DNA of 64,000 bases from Capillimicrobium parvum (GTDB taxonomy: Bacteria > Actinomycetota > Thermoleophilia > Solirubrobacterales > Solirubrobacteraceae): contig NZ_CP087164.1 in the NCBI RefSeq assembly GCF_021172045.1, positions 4,464,001 through 4,528,000 of the forward strand, read 5' to 3'. The notes beneath the pieces are model-generated. The model saw only the letters and a program-made list of their open reading frames with translations. It did no database searches and had not been told where the DNA came from. Each line of letters starts with the position of its first letter. The first letter of the stretch is position 1. Positions 37,124 through 47,029 of this stretch are shown piece by piece. The translations under genes were made by a program, and so were the position numbers.

Positions 37124-37914
37124 CGCCCGGCCAACGTAGCAGTCGCCACGGCGAGTGCATCGACGACCGGCGCGACGTCGTGGACGCGGAAGATCGCGGC
37201 GCCGCGCTCGAGCGCGAGCACGTTCGTCGCGATGGTGCCCCCGAGGCGCTGGTTGACGTCGCGCCCCGCGATCCGGCCGAGGAAGCTCTTGCGGGACGTG
37301 CCGATGACGAGCGGCCTTCCGATGGCGACGAGCTCGTCGAGGCGGCTGAGGAGCTCCAGGTTGTGGTCGACGGTCTTGCCGAAGCCGATGCCCGGATCGA
37401 GCAGGACCTTGTCCTCGGGCACCCCGGCGCCCACGGCGAACGCGAGGCGTTCCTCGAGGAACGCCTTGACGTCGGAGACCACGTCGTCGTAGCGCGGCGC
37501 GTCCTGCATCGTGCCGGGCTCGCCGAGCATGTGCATGAGGCACAGCTCGCAGCCGCGGTCGGCGACGAGGCCGGCGATGTCGGGCTCGTTGCGAAGCGCG
37601 GTCACGTCGTTGACGATCGTGGCGCCGCGCTCGATCGCCGCCTGCGCCACCGACCGCTTGAACGTGTCGATCGAGAGCTGCGCGCCGGTGTCGGCGAGGC
37701 CCTCGATGACCGGCAGCACGCGCCGCATCTCCACCTGCTCGGTGACCGGCGCGGCGCCCGGGCGCGTGGACTCGCCGCCGACGTCGAGGATGTCGGCCCC
37801 TTCGGCGACGAGCTCGTAGCCGTGCGCGATGGCCGCCCGGGGCTCCAGGAACGCGCCGCCGTCCGAGAACGAGTCGGGGGTGACGTTGACGATGCCCATC
37901 ACGCGTACGGCCAT
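37099..37914 (-). CDS. folP: Dihydropteroate synthase
   Basis: 271 residues, the sulfonamide target of folate synthesis. MGIVNVTPDSFSDGG, DILDVGGESTRPGA, IDTFKRSVAQAAIERGA, 'LLDPGIGFGKTVDHN' and IGTSRKSFLGR are all present. These cover the pterin and para-aminobenzoate sites. It is the first gene of the folate operon. The 256 bases upstream hold a long structured inverted repeat (37942-38094). On this strand that could be part of its leader. Confidence 0.95.
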   Translation of the reverse strand: MAVRVMGIVNVTPDSFSDGGAFLEPRAAIAHGYELVAEGADILDVGGESTRPGAAPVTEQVEMRRVLPVIEGLADTGAQLSIDTFKRSVAQAAIERGATIVNDVTALRNEPDIAGLVADRGCELCLMHMLGEPGTMQDAPRYDDVVSDVKAFLEERLAFAVGAGVPEDKVLLDPGIGFGKTVDHNLELLSRLDELVAIGRPLVIGTSRKSFLGRIAGRDVNQRLGGTIATNVLALERGAAIFRVHDVAPVVDALAVATATLAGRWRPTTTT

Positions 37915-37941
37915 GTGAGGTCAGATTGTGACGGCAGTGGT

Positions 37942-38094
37942 CCGTCTCGTATCCGTCGTTTCCGAAAGGGCGTCCAGCGGCGCCGCCAGGCAAGGACGCA
38001 GACCCGAAGGCATCCGCCTGGGATCTCGAGCGGTCGAGGACGCGGCGTGGCGGTGATCGATGGGCGTCATTTCGGAACGAGGGGTACGAGACGG
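37942..38094. other. Structured inverted repeat between folP and tal (candidate RNA or small element)
   Basis: Arm 37942-37967 (CCGTCTCGTATCC...TTTCCGAAA) is complementary to arm 38070-38094 with about 23 of 26 positions pairing. The 102 bases between can form at least three local hairpins. One has CTCGA-GCGG-TCGAG. One has AGGC-ATCC-GCCT inside CCC/GGG. One has CGTCC/GGACG. No open frame of interest lies inside. It could be a folP leader on the minus strand, an independent RNA, or a MITE-like relic. Confidence 0.5.
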
Positions 38095-38102
38095 GCCACG
38101 GG

Positions 38103-38130
38103 TTGACGCCAATGTTGCGTGGGGTAGCTT
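38103..38130 (+). promoter_or_regulatory. tal: Sigma-70-type promoter of tal
   Basis: TTGACG (38103-38108), a 16-base spacer and TAGCTT (38125-38130). It is the best two-part promoter in the window. The predicted start is near 38137, giving a leader of about 34 bases that carries GAGGAG before the ATG. Confidence 0.6.
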
Positions 38131-38170
38131 CTGACCGAGAGAACGACGACGAGAAAGAGGAGCAGAGCGC

Positions 38171-39274
38171 ATGCCCGATACGCCGCTTGACCGCTTGTCC
38201 GCGGAGGGCCAGTCCGTCTGGCTCGACTCCATCTCCCGCCAAGCGCTGCGCTCCGGGGAGCTCGCCGGCATGGTGCGTGACGACGACGTCGTCGGCGTGA
38301 CGTCCAACCCGACCATCTTCCAGAAGGCGATGGCCGAGGGCGACGCCTACGACGACCAGCTGCGCGAGGTCCTCGAGAACGAGCGCGATCCGAAGGAGAT
38401 CTTCTACGCGCTCGCGCACGCGGACATCACCGAGGGCTGCGACCTCCTGCGCCCCGTCTGGGACGAGGGCGATGGCCTCGACGGCTACATCTCGTGGGAG
38501 GTCGATCCCCGCTTCGCCAACGATACCCAGGCGACCATCGACGAGGCCAAGCGCCTGCACGAGTGGGTCGACCGCCCGAACCTGCTCGTGAAGATCCCGG
38601 CGACGAAGGAGGGCCTGCCCGCGATCGAGGAGTCGATCGCCAAGGGCCGCGCCATCAACGTCACGCTCATCTTCGGGCTCGAGCGCTACCGCGAGGTCGC
38701 CGAGGCCTACCTGCGCGGGCTCGAGCGGCTCGTCGAGGGCGGCGGCGACCCGTCCAAGATCGCCTCGGTGGCGAGCTTCTTCGTGTCGCGCGTCGACACC
38801 GAGGCCGACAAGCGCCTCGAGAAGCTCGGCAACAAGGAGCTCCAGGGCAAGCTGGCGATCGCCAACGCGAAGCTGGCCTACGAGGCCTACAAGGAGATCT
38901 TCGCCGGCGACCGCTGGGAGGCGCTGAAGGCCAAGGGCGCCAGCCCGCAGCGCTGCCTCTGGGCGTCGACGTCGACGAAGAACCCGGCCTACCGCGACGT
39001 CATCTACGTCGAGGAGCTCATCGGCCCCGAGACGGTCAACACGATGCCGATCCAGACGGTCAAGGACTTCCAGGACCACGGGCGGGTGGAGCGCACGATC
39101 GACAAGGACGTGGACGCCGCCCACCAGGTGTTCAAGGACCTCGAGGCGGCGGGCGTCGACTACGAGGACGTGACGAACACCCTCGAGCTCGAGGGCGTGG
39201 AGAAGTTCAAGGACTCGATGCACGAGCTGCTGGCCGGCATCGAGGCCAAGCGCGATTCGATGGTGGCGGCCTGA
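38171..39274 (+). CDS. tal: Transaldolase
   Basis: 367 residues, pentose phosphate pathway, the long actinobacterial/cyanobacterial type. VGVTSNPTIFQKAMAEG and RAINVTLIFGLERYREV are family signatures. The Schiff-base lysine is probably Lys141 in LLVKIPATKEG. FFVSRVDTEADKRL and VNTMPIQTVKDFQDHG are also typical. A ribosome site GAGGAG lies eight bases before the ATG. The stop TGA overlaps a CTG that seems to start the next small gene. Confidence 0.93.
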   Translation: MPDTPLDRLSAEGQSVWLDSISRQALRSGELAGMVRDDDVVGVTSNPTIFQKAMAEGDAYDDQLREVLENERDPKEIFYALAHADITEGCDLLRPVWDEGDGLDGYISWEVDPRFANDTQATIDEAKRLHEWVDRPNLLVKIPATKEGLPAIEESIAKGRAINVTLIFGLERYREVAEAYLRGLERLVEGGGDPSKIASVASFFVSRVDTEADKRLEKLGNKELQGKLAIANAKLAYEAYKEIFAGDRWEALKAKGASPQRCLWASTSTKNPAYRDVIYVEELIGPETVNTMPIQTVKDFQDHGRVERTIDKDVDAAHQVFKDLEAAGVDYEDVTNTLELEGVEKFKDSMHELLAGIEAKRDSMVAA

Positions 39275-39558
39275 CCCGCGCACGCTGGATCGGGCCGCCG
39301 CTGGCGCTCGTCATCGCCGGGATCGTGCTGCTCGCGATCCCGGGCGAGTCGACCGCGCTCGCCGTCGTGGCGATGGTGCTGCTCGGCGGCGGACTGATCC
39401 TCGCGGTGTCCCTGGCGTTCTTCGCGGTGGGCCGGTCCGAGGACCGCGAGCGCGCCGCGCAGGACGACGACCGCGCCGGCCGCTTCAGGTCGCCGCGCAC
39501 GCCGCCGGACGGAACGCCGCCGCGGCGCGCGGCGACGCGCCGGCGCGACCACGACTAG
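39271..39558 (+). CDS. Small two-helix membrane protein
   Basis: 95 residues if started at CTG 39271, which overlaps the tal stop as CTGA. Two transmembrane helices are clear (IGPPLALVIAGIVLLAIPG and VVAMVLLGGGLILAVSLAFFAVG). They are followed by a charged, Arg-rich cytoplasmic tail. No ATG, GTG or TTG lies before the first helix. The first usable one, GTG 39325, would cut the helix in half. Function is unknown. It shares an operon with tal and ends at a strong hairpin. Confidence 0.6.
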   Translation: MTRARWIGPPLALVIAGIVLLAIPGESTALAVVAMVLLGGGLILAVSLAFFAVGRSEDRERAAQDDDRAGRFRSPRTPPDGTPPRRAATRRRDHD

Positions 39559-39587
39559 CGCGGGGCGGCCGCCCCGGCGCGTCGAGC

Positions 39588-39622
39588 GTCGAGTTCCTGC
39601 GCCTCCGGCTCAGGAACTCGAC
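39588..39622. terminator. Bidirectional terminator hairpin
   Basis: GTCGAGTTCCTG (39588-39599) pairs perfectly with CAGGAACTCGAC (39611-39622) across an 11-base loop. It sits between the small membrane protein gene and the convergent phospholipase gene. Its right arm overlaps that gene's stop codon. Confidence 0.75.
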
Positions 39623-41430
39623 GGTCGATGCCCGGCGGCACGCTTCGTCTTCTTCGGCTTCGGCTTCGGCGGCGGCGGCAGGGCGACCGTCCGCTTGAGG
39701 ACCCGCTGCGGCCCGATGCGGCTGTCGAACACCAGCCGCAGGCGGATGTGGCGCGCCCGCCCGCGCTGGAGCTGGGCGATCCGGCTGGGGCTCATCCGCA
39801 GGGTGAAGCGCCGGGTCTCCCCCGCCTCGACCTCGAGCCGGTGCTCGCGCAGCCCGATCTGCTCGCCGTTGGTGATCGCCGCCGGCGTGACCGTGCAGCG
39901 GTCGTTGCAGCCGATGGTCACGCCCACCACGTCCGCGTTGCCCACCCGGCGGACGGCCGGGTCGGCGTCCAGCGTCGCCGCGAGCGCGGCCGCCGGCCCC
40001 GGAGGCGGATGCTCATCGAGCAGGAGCGGGCCGCGCGTCTTCTGGGTGAAGTCGAACTCGCGGCTGAGGTCGCCGAGCCGGCGGACGTTCTCGCGCACCG
40101 TCGGCCGTGGGTCGTACCGGCCGTCGTTGCGCGGGTCGAGCCGCTGCCCGCGCAGGAACACGTCCTCGATGAACTTCAGGTAGGCGTCGGAGCTCAGGGT
40201 CTGCCGGTCGACCACCCCGCGGCGGGCGTAGGGGCTGATGAGCAGCCCCGGAACGCGCGGCCCGTAGCCGTTGCCGTCGATCCACGGCGGCTTGACGTGG
40301 TCGTAGAACCCGCCCCACTCGTCCCACGTCACGAAGATCGCGGTGCTCTTCCATTGTGGGCCGCGCATCACCGCGTTGATGAGGTCCGTGACGTACGCCT
40401 GGCCGGCGGCGACCGACGACGGCGGATGCTCCGACACCGTGCTGTTGGGGACGAGCCAGGAGACGGCGGGCAGCATCCCGGTGGCCGCCGCGGTGTAGAA
40501 CTGCGACGTCGGCACGACGTTGCCCTGCTGGCCGTTGGCGACGACGGTCGAGAACAGCGGCAGCGGGTTGAAGCCGCTGGGCTTCGATGCCGCCTGCTCG
40601 GGCTGCACGCAGCTCTGCTCGTCGCCGTCCGTGCAATCAGGCTGGCGGCCGGCGAGCACGTAGTAGCGCCAGCTCACGTTCGCCCGGTACAGCAGCCAGG
40701 TGATGTCCGTCCACGCGTACTGGCCGACGACCTGCCGCGAGGGCGACTCGGGGCTGTTGAGCGCGCTGACGCAGCTCGCGGAGTCGCCGGGCACCGAGCA
40801 GCGGGCTGACCATCCCGACACGATCGCCAGGTGCGCCGGCACGCTCCACGAGGACACCGACGAGAACATGTGGTCCTGCAGGACAAAGTTCTGCGCGTAG
40901 GCCCAGTAGTTGGGGATCTCGCGCGCGTCGTGCCAGCTGAGCACGTCGGGCGTGGTCTGCACGGCGCACCGCGGAAGGCCCAGGTCGGCGGGGCGGCAGT
41001 TCTTGGGCCGGACCTGCGCCTCGCGGAGGAAGCCGTCCATCGCCCCACCGTTGACGTCACCGACCGCCGCCCGGTGGTCGTGGGGACCCCCGCCGTTGAC
41101 GTCCCCGATGTTGTGAAACGGCCGCTGGCAGGCGCCCTGCAGCGCGTCCGGAAGACACGCCGTGGGCACGCCGTCGAACATCGGGAGGCCGTCCGCGCCC
41201 GGATACGTGCCGAAGTAGTGGTCGAAGGACCGGTTCTCCTGCACGATGAAGATGACGTGCTTGATCTTCTGCAGGTCGCTGCGCGACGCGGGCTCCGGGG
41301 CGATCTGCGGCCCGGGGATGCGGTCCGGCGGCGGCGCCGTCGCCGCGAGCGCGGGCGCGGGCGACGCCGCCGCGGCCAGCGCGGCAGCGCCGGCGATCAG
41401 GCCGGCACGGAGGCGATGAGCGAGCGCCAC
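39610..41430 (-). CDS. Secreted phosphoesterase, phospholipase C / acid phosphatase family (PF04185 type)
   Basis: 606 residues from GTG 41430, which has GAGG six bases upstream. A TTG at 41466 is the alternative. A signal peptide (about 1-30) leads to IKHVIFIVQENRSFDHYFGTYPG, the metal/nucleophile region of bacterial phospholipase C-type phosphoesterases. WDEWGGFYDHVKPP and GPRVPGLLISPYARRG follow. The C-terminal ~120 residues form an extra beta domain and an Arg/Lys-rich tail. It probably hydrolyses phospholipids or phosphate esters outside the cell. No twin-arginine motif is seen. Confidence 0.85.
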   Translation of the reverse strand: MALAHRLRAGLIAGAAALAAAASPAPALAATAPPPDRIPGPQIAPEPASRSDLQKIKHVIFIVQENRSFDHYFGTYPGADGLPMFDGVPTACLPDALQGACQRPFHNIGDVNGGGPHDHRAAVGDVNGGAMDGFLREAQVRPKNCRPADLGLPRCAVQTTPDVLSWHDAREIPNYWAYAQNFVLQDHMFSSVSSWSVPAHLAIVSGWSARCSVPGDSASCVSALNSPESPSRQVVGQYAWTDITWLLYRANVSWRYYVLAGRQPDCTDGDEQSCVQPEQAASKPSGFNPLPLFSTVVANGQQGNVVPTSQFYTAAATGMLPAVSWLVPNSTVSEHPPSSVAAGQAYVTDLINAVMRGPQWKSTAIFVTWDEWGGFYDHVKPPWIDGNGYGPRVPGLLISPYARRGVVDRQTLSSDAYLKFIEDVFLRGQRLDPRNDGRYDPRPTVRENVRRLGDLSREFDFTQKTRGPLLLDEHPPPGPAAALAATLDADPAVRRVGNADVVGVTIGCNDRCTVTPAAITNGEQIGLREHRLEVEAGETRRFTLRMSPSRIAQLQRGRARHIRLRLVFDSRIGPQRVLKRTVALPPPPKPKPKKTKRAAGHRPSSS

Positions 41431-41473
41431 AGCGGTCCTCGAGCGAAACGAGCGACCGGCGGGCAAGGCCCGA

Positions 41474-43450
<1,977 letters not shown>

Positions 43451-43552
43451 GTAAGGGATTCGCTTCCCGAGGGGGGTGGCGGAGGACTTAGGCTACCAAG
43501 CTGTATTCGGCTGACTGACCGCTTCGGATGAGCGATTCCCGACCGGCGGTGC

Positions 43553-44080
43553 CTACTCCTCCAACGCGGCCACGTACGGAAGGTTCCGGTAGCGCTCGTC
43601 GTGGTCGAGGCCGTAGCCGATCGCAAAGCGGTCCGCGATCTCGAAGCCGAGGTAGCGCATCGGCAGGTTGACCTTGCGACGATCGGGCTTCGTCAGCAGG
43701 GCGCAGACCTCGAGCGACTCGGGGTTGCGGGCGCCGAGGTTGCGCATCAGGTACTGCAGCGTGAGGCCGGAGTCCACGATGTCCTCGACGATCAGGACGT
43801 GGCGGCCCTCGATGGGCGCGTCGAGGTCCTTGAGGATCCGCACGACCCCGCTCGACGCGGTCGACGAGCCGTAGGACGAGATCGCCATGAAGTCGACCTC
43901 GCACGGGCAGGCGATCTCGCGCATGAGATCCGACAGGAAGAAGATCGCCCCCTTGAGGACGCCGACGAGCAGCGGGTTGCGATCCTCGTAGTCGGCGGTG
44001 ATCTCCGCGCCGAGCTCCTGCACCCGGCGTTGCAGCTGGTCGGGCTGGACGAGGATCTCGCCGATCTGGGCGTCGCGCAT
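43553..44080 (-). CDS. hpt: Hypoxanthine phosphoribosyltransferase
   Basis: 175 residues, purine salvage. The PRPP-binding loop is VLIVEDIVDSGLTL. LVGVLKGAIFFLSDLMREI and the later 'RYLGFEIADRFAIGYGLDHDERYRNLPYV' are typical of bacterial HPRT. TAGACT lies nine bases before the ATG, so it may have its own promoter as well as read-through from tilS. The order tilS-hpt-ftsH is strongly conserved in bacteria. Confidence 0.94.
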   Translation of the reverse strand: MRDAQIGEILVQPDQLQRRVQELGAEITADYEDRNPLLVGVLKGAIFFLSDLMREIACPCEVDFMAISSYGSSTASSGVVRILKDLDAPIEGRHVLIVEDIVDSGLTLQYLMRNLGARNPESLEVCALLTKPDRRKVNLPMRYLGFEIADRFAIGYGLDHDERYRNLPYVAALEE

Positions 44081-44092
44081 GCGGGGCGGAGT

Positions 44093-45025
44093 CTATGCCG
44101 AGGCCTGCAGCCGCAGCACGCCGCCCTCGACGACAGCGCGCACGCCGTCGCCGATGTCGAGCGCGGTCCACGTGCGGGCGGGGTCGAGGGCCAGGATCTC
44201 CTCGGTGCGGGAGGCCGCCCGGGGGACCAGCGCACCGGCCGCGTCCTCGGCCAGGCGCACGACGACGAGCCGCGCGAGCGCGATGGGCAGCCCGCGCAGC
44301 CGGGCGAGCGCGATGGCGGACCCGTCCTCGTCGAGTACCGCGTCGACCGCCGCGTCGAGCACCGCCGCCTCGTCGCGCAGCAGCTCGGCGGTGCGCACGA
44401 CGTTCGCCTCGGCCGCCGGGTGCACCGCCCTCAGCGCCGGGACCAGCGCCGCGCGGACCCGGTTGCGGGCGAAGCGCGGATCGGTGTTCGAGGCGTCCTC
44501 GACCCACGGCAGGCCGCGCGCTTCGCACCAGGCCGCGGTCTCCTCGCGGGTGACGGCGAGCAGCGGGCGCACGAGCCGGCCGGCGCGCGGGGCCATCCCG
44601 AGCAGTGCCCGGCGCCCGGGCGACGACGCCAGGCGGTAGAGGACCGTCTCGGCCTGGTCGGTCGCGGTGTGGCCGGCGGCGACGTCGGCGCGGCGGTCCT
44701 GCGCGAGCTCGTCCGCCCGCCGGTAGCGGACGTCGCGCGCCCAGGCCTGCAGGTTGCCGCCGCCGGCCGGCGCCGGGGGCGCGGCCATGACCTCGAGCGC
44801 CACGCCGAGCCGGGCGCACAGGTCCCGGCACAGCTCGGCGTCGGCCCCGGAGCCGGGCCTCAGCCCGTAGTCGACGTGCAGGGCGGCCACCGCGCCGGTT
44901 CCCGCGACCTCGGCGGCCACGCCGAGCAGGCACACGGAGTCGCGCCCGCCGGACAACAGCACGACCACGGGACGGCCGGCCGTGAGCAGGCCCTCGGCGC
45001 GGACGCGCTCGGCGAGGTCAGTCAT
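44093..45025 (-). CDS. tilS: tRNA(Ile)-lysidine synthase
   Basis: 310 residues. The PP-loop ATPase motif is VLLSGGRDSVCLL, followed by LHVDYGLRPGSGADAELC. GHTATDQAETVLYRLASSPGRRALLGM and 'WVEDASNTDPRFARNRVR' complete the N-type ligase domain. It lacks the long C-terminal domains of E. coli TilS, as is usual in actinobacteria. Its ATG overlaps the end of the cyclase remnant by eight bases. Translation may therefore depend on that small frame. Confidence 0.92.
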   Translation of the reverse strand: MTDLAERVRAEGLLTAGRPVVVLLSGGRDSVCLLGVAAEVAGTGAVAALHVDYGLRPGSGADAELCRDLCARLGVALEVMAAPPAPAGGGNLQAWARDVRYRRADELAQDRRADVAAGHTATDQAETVLYRLASSPGRRALLGMAPRAGRLVRPLLAVTREETAAWCEARGLPWVEDASNTDPRFARNRVRAALVPALRAVHPAAEANVVRTAELLRDEAAVLDAAVDAVLDEDGSAIALARLRGLPIALARLVVVRLAEDAAGALVPRAASRTEEILALDPARTWTALDIGDGVRAVVEGGVLRLQASA

Positions 45026-45215
45026 CGGCGACCGGGGCGAGGAGGAGCTCGGTCGGGCCCGTGAAGCCCTTCACGCCCGCGTCGCTGCCGACGGCCATCA
45101 CCTCGTCGCCGATCGTCTTGATCACGCGCGCGTCGTCGGGGAGCGTCATCTCGACCGCCTCGATGAGCCGCTCGACCGCGTCGACCGCCTCCTCGTCGCC
45201 CTCCGGCTCGGTCAT
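45018..45215 (-). pseudogene. Remnant of a class III nucleotide cyclase (65-codon frame)
   Basis: The frame MTEPEGDEEAVDAVERL... contains RVIKTIGDEVMAVGSDAG, the second metal/beta-hairpin block of class III adenylate/guanylate cyclases. It jumps directly to VKGFTGPTELLLAP, the usual C-terminal end of such proteins. The first metal site, dimerisation arm and transition-state residues are missing. It cannot be an active cyclase. The frame remains open and overlaps tilS, so it may survive as a coupling leader. Identification rests on motif recognition only. Confidence 0.6.
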
Positions 45216-45371
45216 GCGCGGGTACCCCGCACCGCGACGATCCCGTCGCGGACCCAGCGGCGCAGGCTCCTCGGGGTGACCCCGGCCAGGCGTGCGACGT
45301 CGGCGGTGGTCAGCCCTCGGGGTGACCCCGGCCAGGCGTGCGATGTCGGCGGTGGTCAGCCCTTCGGTCAT
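45216..45371 (-). pseudogene. Broken MerR-like helix-turn-helix segment with 46-bp duplication
   Basis: ATG 45371 opens TEGLTTADIARLAGVTPR, a MerR-type HTH start. A second copy of the same 46 bases follows in another frame and continues SLRRWVRDGIVAVRGTRA to a TGA that overlaps the next ATG. Because 46 is not a multiple of three, the duplication shifts the frame. Removing one copy restores a clean HTH frame. In this bacterial group such an HTH often heads nucleotide cyclase proteins, consistent with the adjoining remnant. Confidence 0.6.
45272..45363. repeat. 46-bp tandem duplication
   Basis: Units 45272-45317 and 45318-45363 are identical except for one base (GCGACGTC versus GCGATGTC). They lie in the HTH remnant. 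Confidence 0.92.
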
Positions 45372-45372
45372 G

Positions 45373-45407
45373 AAAACGGCGGGACCTCGTATCGAGAAGC
45401 CCCGCCG
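45373..45407 (-). terminator. Intrinsic terminator downstream of the SCP2-like gene
   Basis: On the minus strand CGGCGGG (45407-45401) pairs with CCCGCCG (45383-45377), with a smaller CTCG/CGAG hairpin inside. A TTTT run follows (45376-45373). It is the only hairpin-plus-U-run terminator I see. The U-run ends two bases before the ATG of the HTH remnant. The 155-base gap to 45527 otherwise holds only a second GCGGGC/GCCCGC hairpin. Confidence 0.65.
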
Positions 45408-45526
45408 CCAGCGGGCACGGCCCGCGGTGTCAGCCGGCGTTCCACAGTCGTCGCCGGTGCTGATGCCATCGTGGTCCTTCTTGGTCTACTCCTCGAATCC
45501 ACCCCTGTCAACGGCATGGTTCTCGG

Positions 45527-45955
45527 TCAGACGGCGAGGTGCGGGTACTCCTCGACGAGCATGTCGTGGTAGCGCGCATAGATCGGCTTCGTGATCGGGA
45601 TGAGCGAGAGCGCCGCCTTGACGTCGCCGCCGGTCTTGATCCGGCGCCGGGCGATCGCCATCGCGACGTTCTCCTTGCCCTGGAAGTACTTGTTCGCCGT
45701 CTCGCTGGACATCTCCATCTTGACCTTCGGCTCCCAGTCGATGTCGTCCGTCCACTCCCAGTGGAGGTTGCCCTGCTCGCCGTCGCGGGCGGCGCGGATG
45801 TTGATGACCATGTCGACGTCGTTGAAGTCGAAGCGCTGGGGGACGTCGGCGTCACGCAGCTTCGGACCCATCTCCGGGTCCTCGCTCATCATCGTGAACA
45901 CGCGATCCATCACCTCGCGGAACTCCTTCGGCGACGAGAACTCGGGCGTGGCCAT
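45527..45955 (-). CDS. SCP2 sterol-binding domain protein
   Basis: 142 residues forming a single sterol-carrier-type domain. RFDFNDVDMVINIRAARDGEQGNLHWEW and the 'VKMEMSSETANKYFQGKENVAMAIARRRIKTGGD' stretch match the end of SCP2 domains, where the hydrophobic tunnel lies. It likely binds a lipid or acyl-CoA. GGAGGAG precedes the ATG. It ends at an intrinsic terminator. Confidence 0.82.
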   Translation of the reverse strand: MATPEFSSPKEFREVMDRVFTMMSEDPEMGPKLRDADVPQRFDFNDVDMVINIRAARDGEQGNLHWEWTDDIDWEPKVKMEMSSETANKYFQGKENVAMAIARRRIKTGGDVKAALSLIPITKPIYARYHDMLVEEYPHLAV

Positions 45956-46006
45956 GGACTCTCCTCCTCACGGCGCGCGATCCGTGCGCGCGCCATTCGC
46001 GATGGG

Positions 46007-46258
46007 CTACCGGCGCTCGAGAGCGCTGATGCGCTCCGACAGGACTTCGAGCTGTTCACGCAGCTCACGCAGCTCGCCGCTCGTGGCCGGCCGCAGGTCG
46101 TCGATCGCGCCGCGCACCCCGCCGGCGGCGTGCGTGAGGTCGCCGACGAGGTCCTGCGCGCGCTCGCGGGTGCTGCTGGCCTGACCGGCGGCCGCGGCGA
46201 ACGCCTCGTCGACCGCGCTGCGCACCGCGTCGGCCCGGGTCTGCTTGCGATCGGGCAT
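46007..46258 (-). CDS. Small coiled-coil protein, phasin-like
   Basis: 83 residues, almost all helical, with a C-terminal heptad stretch (GELRELREQLEVLSERISALERR). Small polar helical proteins like this resemble phasins of polyhydroxyalkanoate granules, but no PHA genes are present. TAGACT lies eight bases before the ATG. The nucleoside phosphorylase gene is divergent, only 39 bases away. Function is unknown. Confidence 0.6.
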   Translation of the reverse strand: MPDRKQTRADAVRSAVDEAFAAAAGQASSTRERAQDLVGDLTHAAGGVRGAIDDLRPATSGELRELREQLEVLSERISALERR

Positions 46259-46297
46259 GGGCCGCGAGTCTAGATCGTGGCTCTACACTCGCGCGCC

Positions 46298-47029
46298 GTG
46301 GCGGCGCCCCATCCGCACCCCATCCACCTGCGCCCGACGGCCGAGCTCGCGCCGCGCGTGCTGCTGCCCGGCGATCCCGGGCGGGCGCTGCAGCTCGCGA
46401 CGCTCCTGCTCGACGCGCCGCTGATGTTCAACCACCACCGCGGCCTGTGGGGCTACAGCGGCACGGCGTCCGACGGCGAGCCGTTGACGATCCAGTCGAC
46501 GGGCATGGGCGGGCCGAGCGCCGCGATCGTGGTGTCGGAGCTGGCGATGCTCGGCGCACAGCGGATCGTCCGCGTCGGGACGTGCGGATCGCTGCGCGCG
46601 GACGTCCGGCTCGGCGCCCTCGTGGTCGCGACCGAGGCGCTCGCCGGGGACGGGACGAGCCGCGCGCTCGGGGCCGGGGCCCGGGTGGCCCCCGATCTCG
46701 ACCTGCTCGCGGCGCTGCGGGCGGGCGCCCCCGACGCGGTGTGCGGCCCGGTGCTGACGACCGACGTCTTCTACGGCGGCGAGCTCGACGCGCCGCGGGA
46801 CGCGGTCGCGGTCGAGATGGAGGCGGCGGCGATCTTCCAGGTCGCGGCGAGGACCGGGCTCGCGGCGGGGTGCGTGCTCGCGGTGACCGACGAGCTGGCG
46901 GGCGGGGAGCGCCGCCGGATGGACGACGAGGCGGTCGAGGCCGCAGGCGAGGCGGTCGGGCGGGCCGGGGCCGCCGCGCTGCTGGCGATGGCCCGGAGCG
47001 GCCGGCCCGGGCCTACGCGCCCTCGCTGA
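46298..47029 (+). CDS. Nucleoside phosphorylase (PNP/UDP family)
   Basis: 243 residues. ELAPRVLLPGDPGRALQLATLL, STGMGGPSAAIVVSELAMLGAQRIVRVGTCGSL and AVEMEAAAIFQVAARTGLAAGCVLAVTDEL are the phosphate-, ribose- and base-binding blocks of the uridine/purine phosphorylase family. It splits nucleosides to base and ribose 1-phosphate. Purine versus uridine specificity is not clear from sequence. GTG 46298 is preferred over GTG 46277 because a TACACT -10 box (46284-46289) falls between them. Confidence 0.87.
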   Translation: MAAPHPHPIHLRPTAELAPRVLLPGDPGRALQLATLLLDAPLMFNHHRGLWGYSGTASDGEPLTIQSTGMGGPSAAIVVSELAMLGAQRIVRVGTCGSLRADVRLGALVVATEALAGDGTSRALGAGARVAPDLDLLAALRAGAPDAVCGPVLTTDVFYGGELDAPRDAVAVEMEAAAIFQVAARTGLAAGCVLAVTDELAGGERRRMDDEAVEAAGEAVGRAGAAALLAMARSGRPGPTRPR

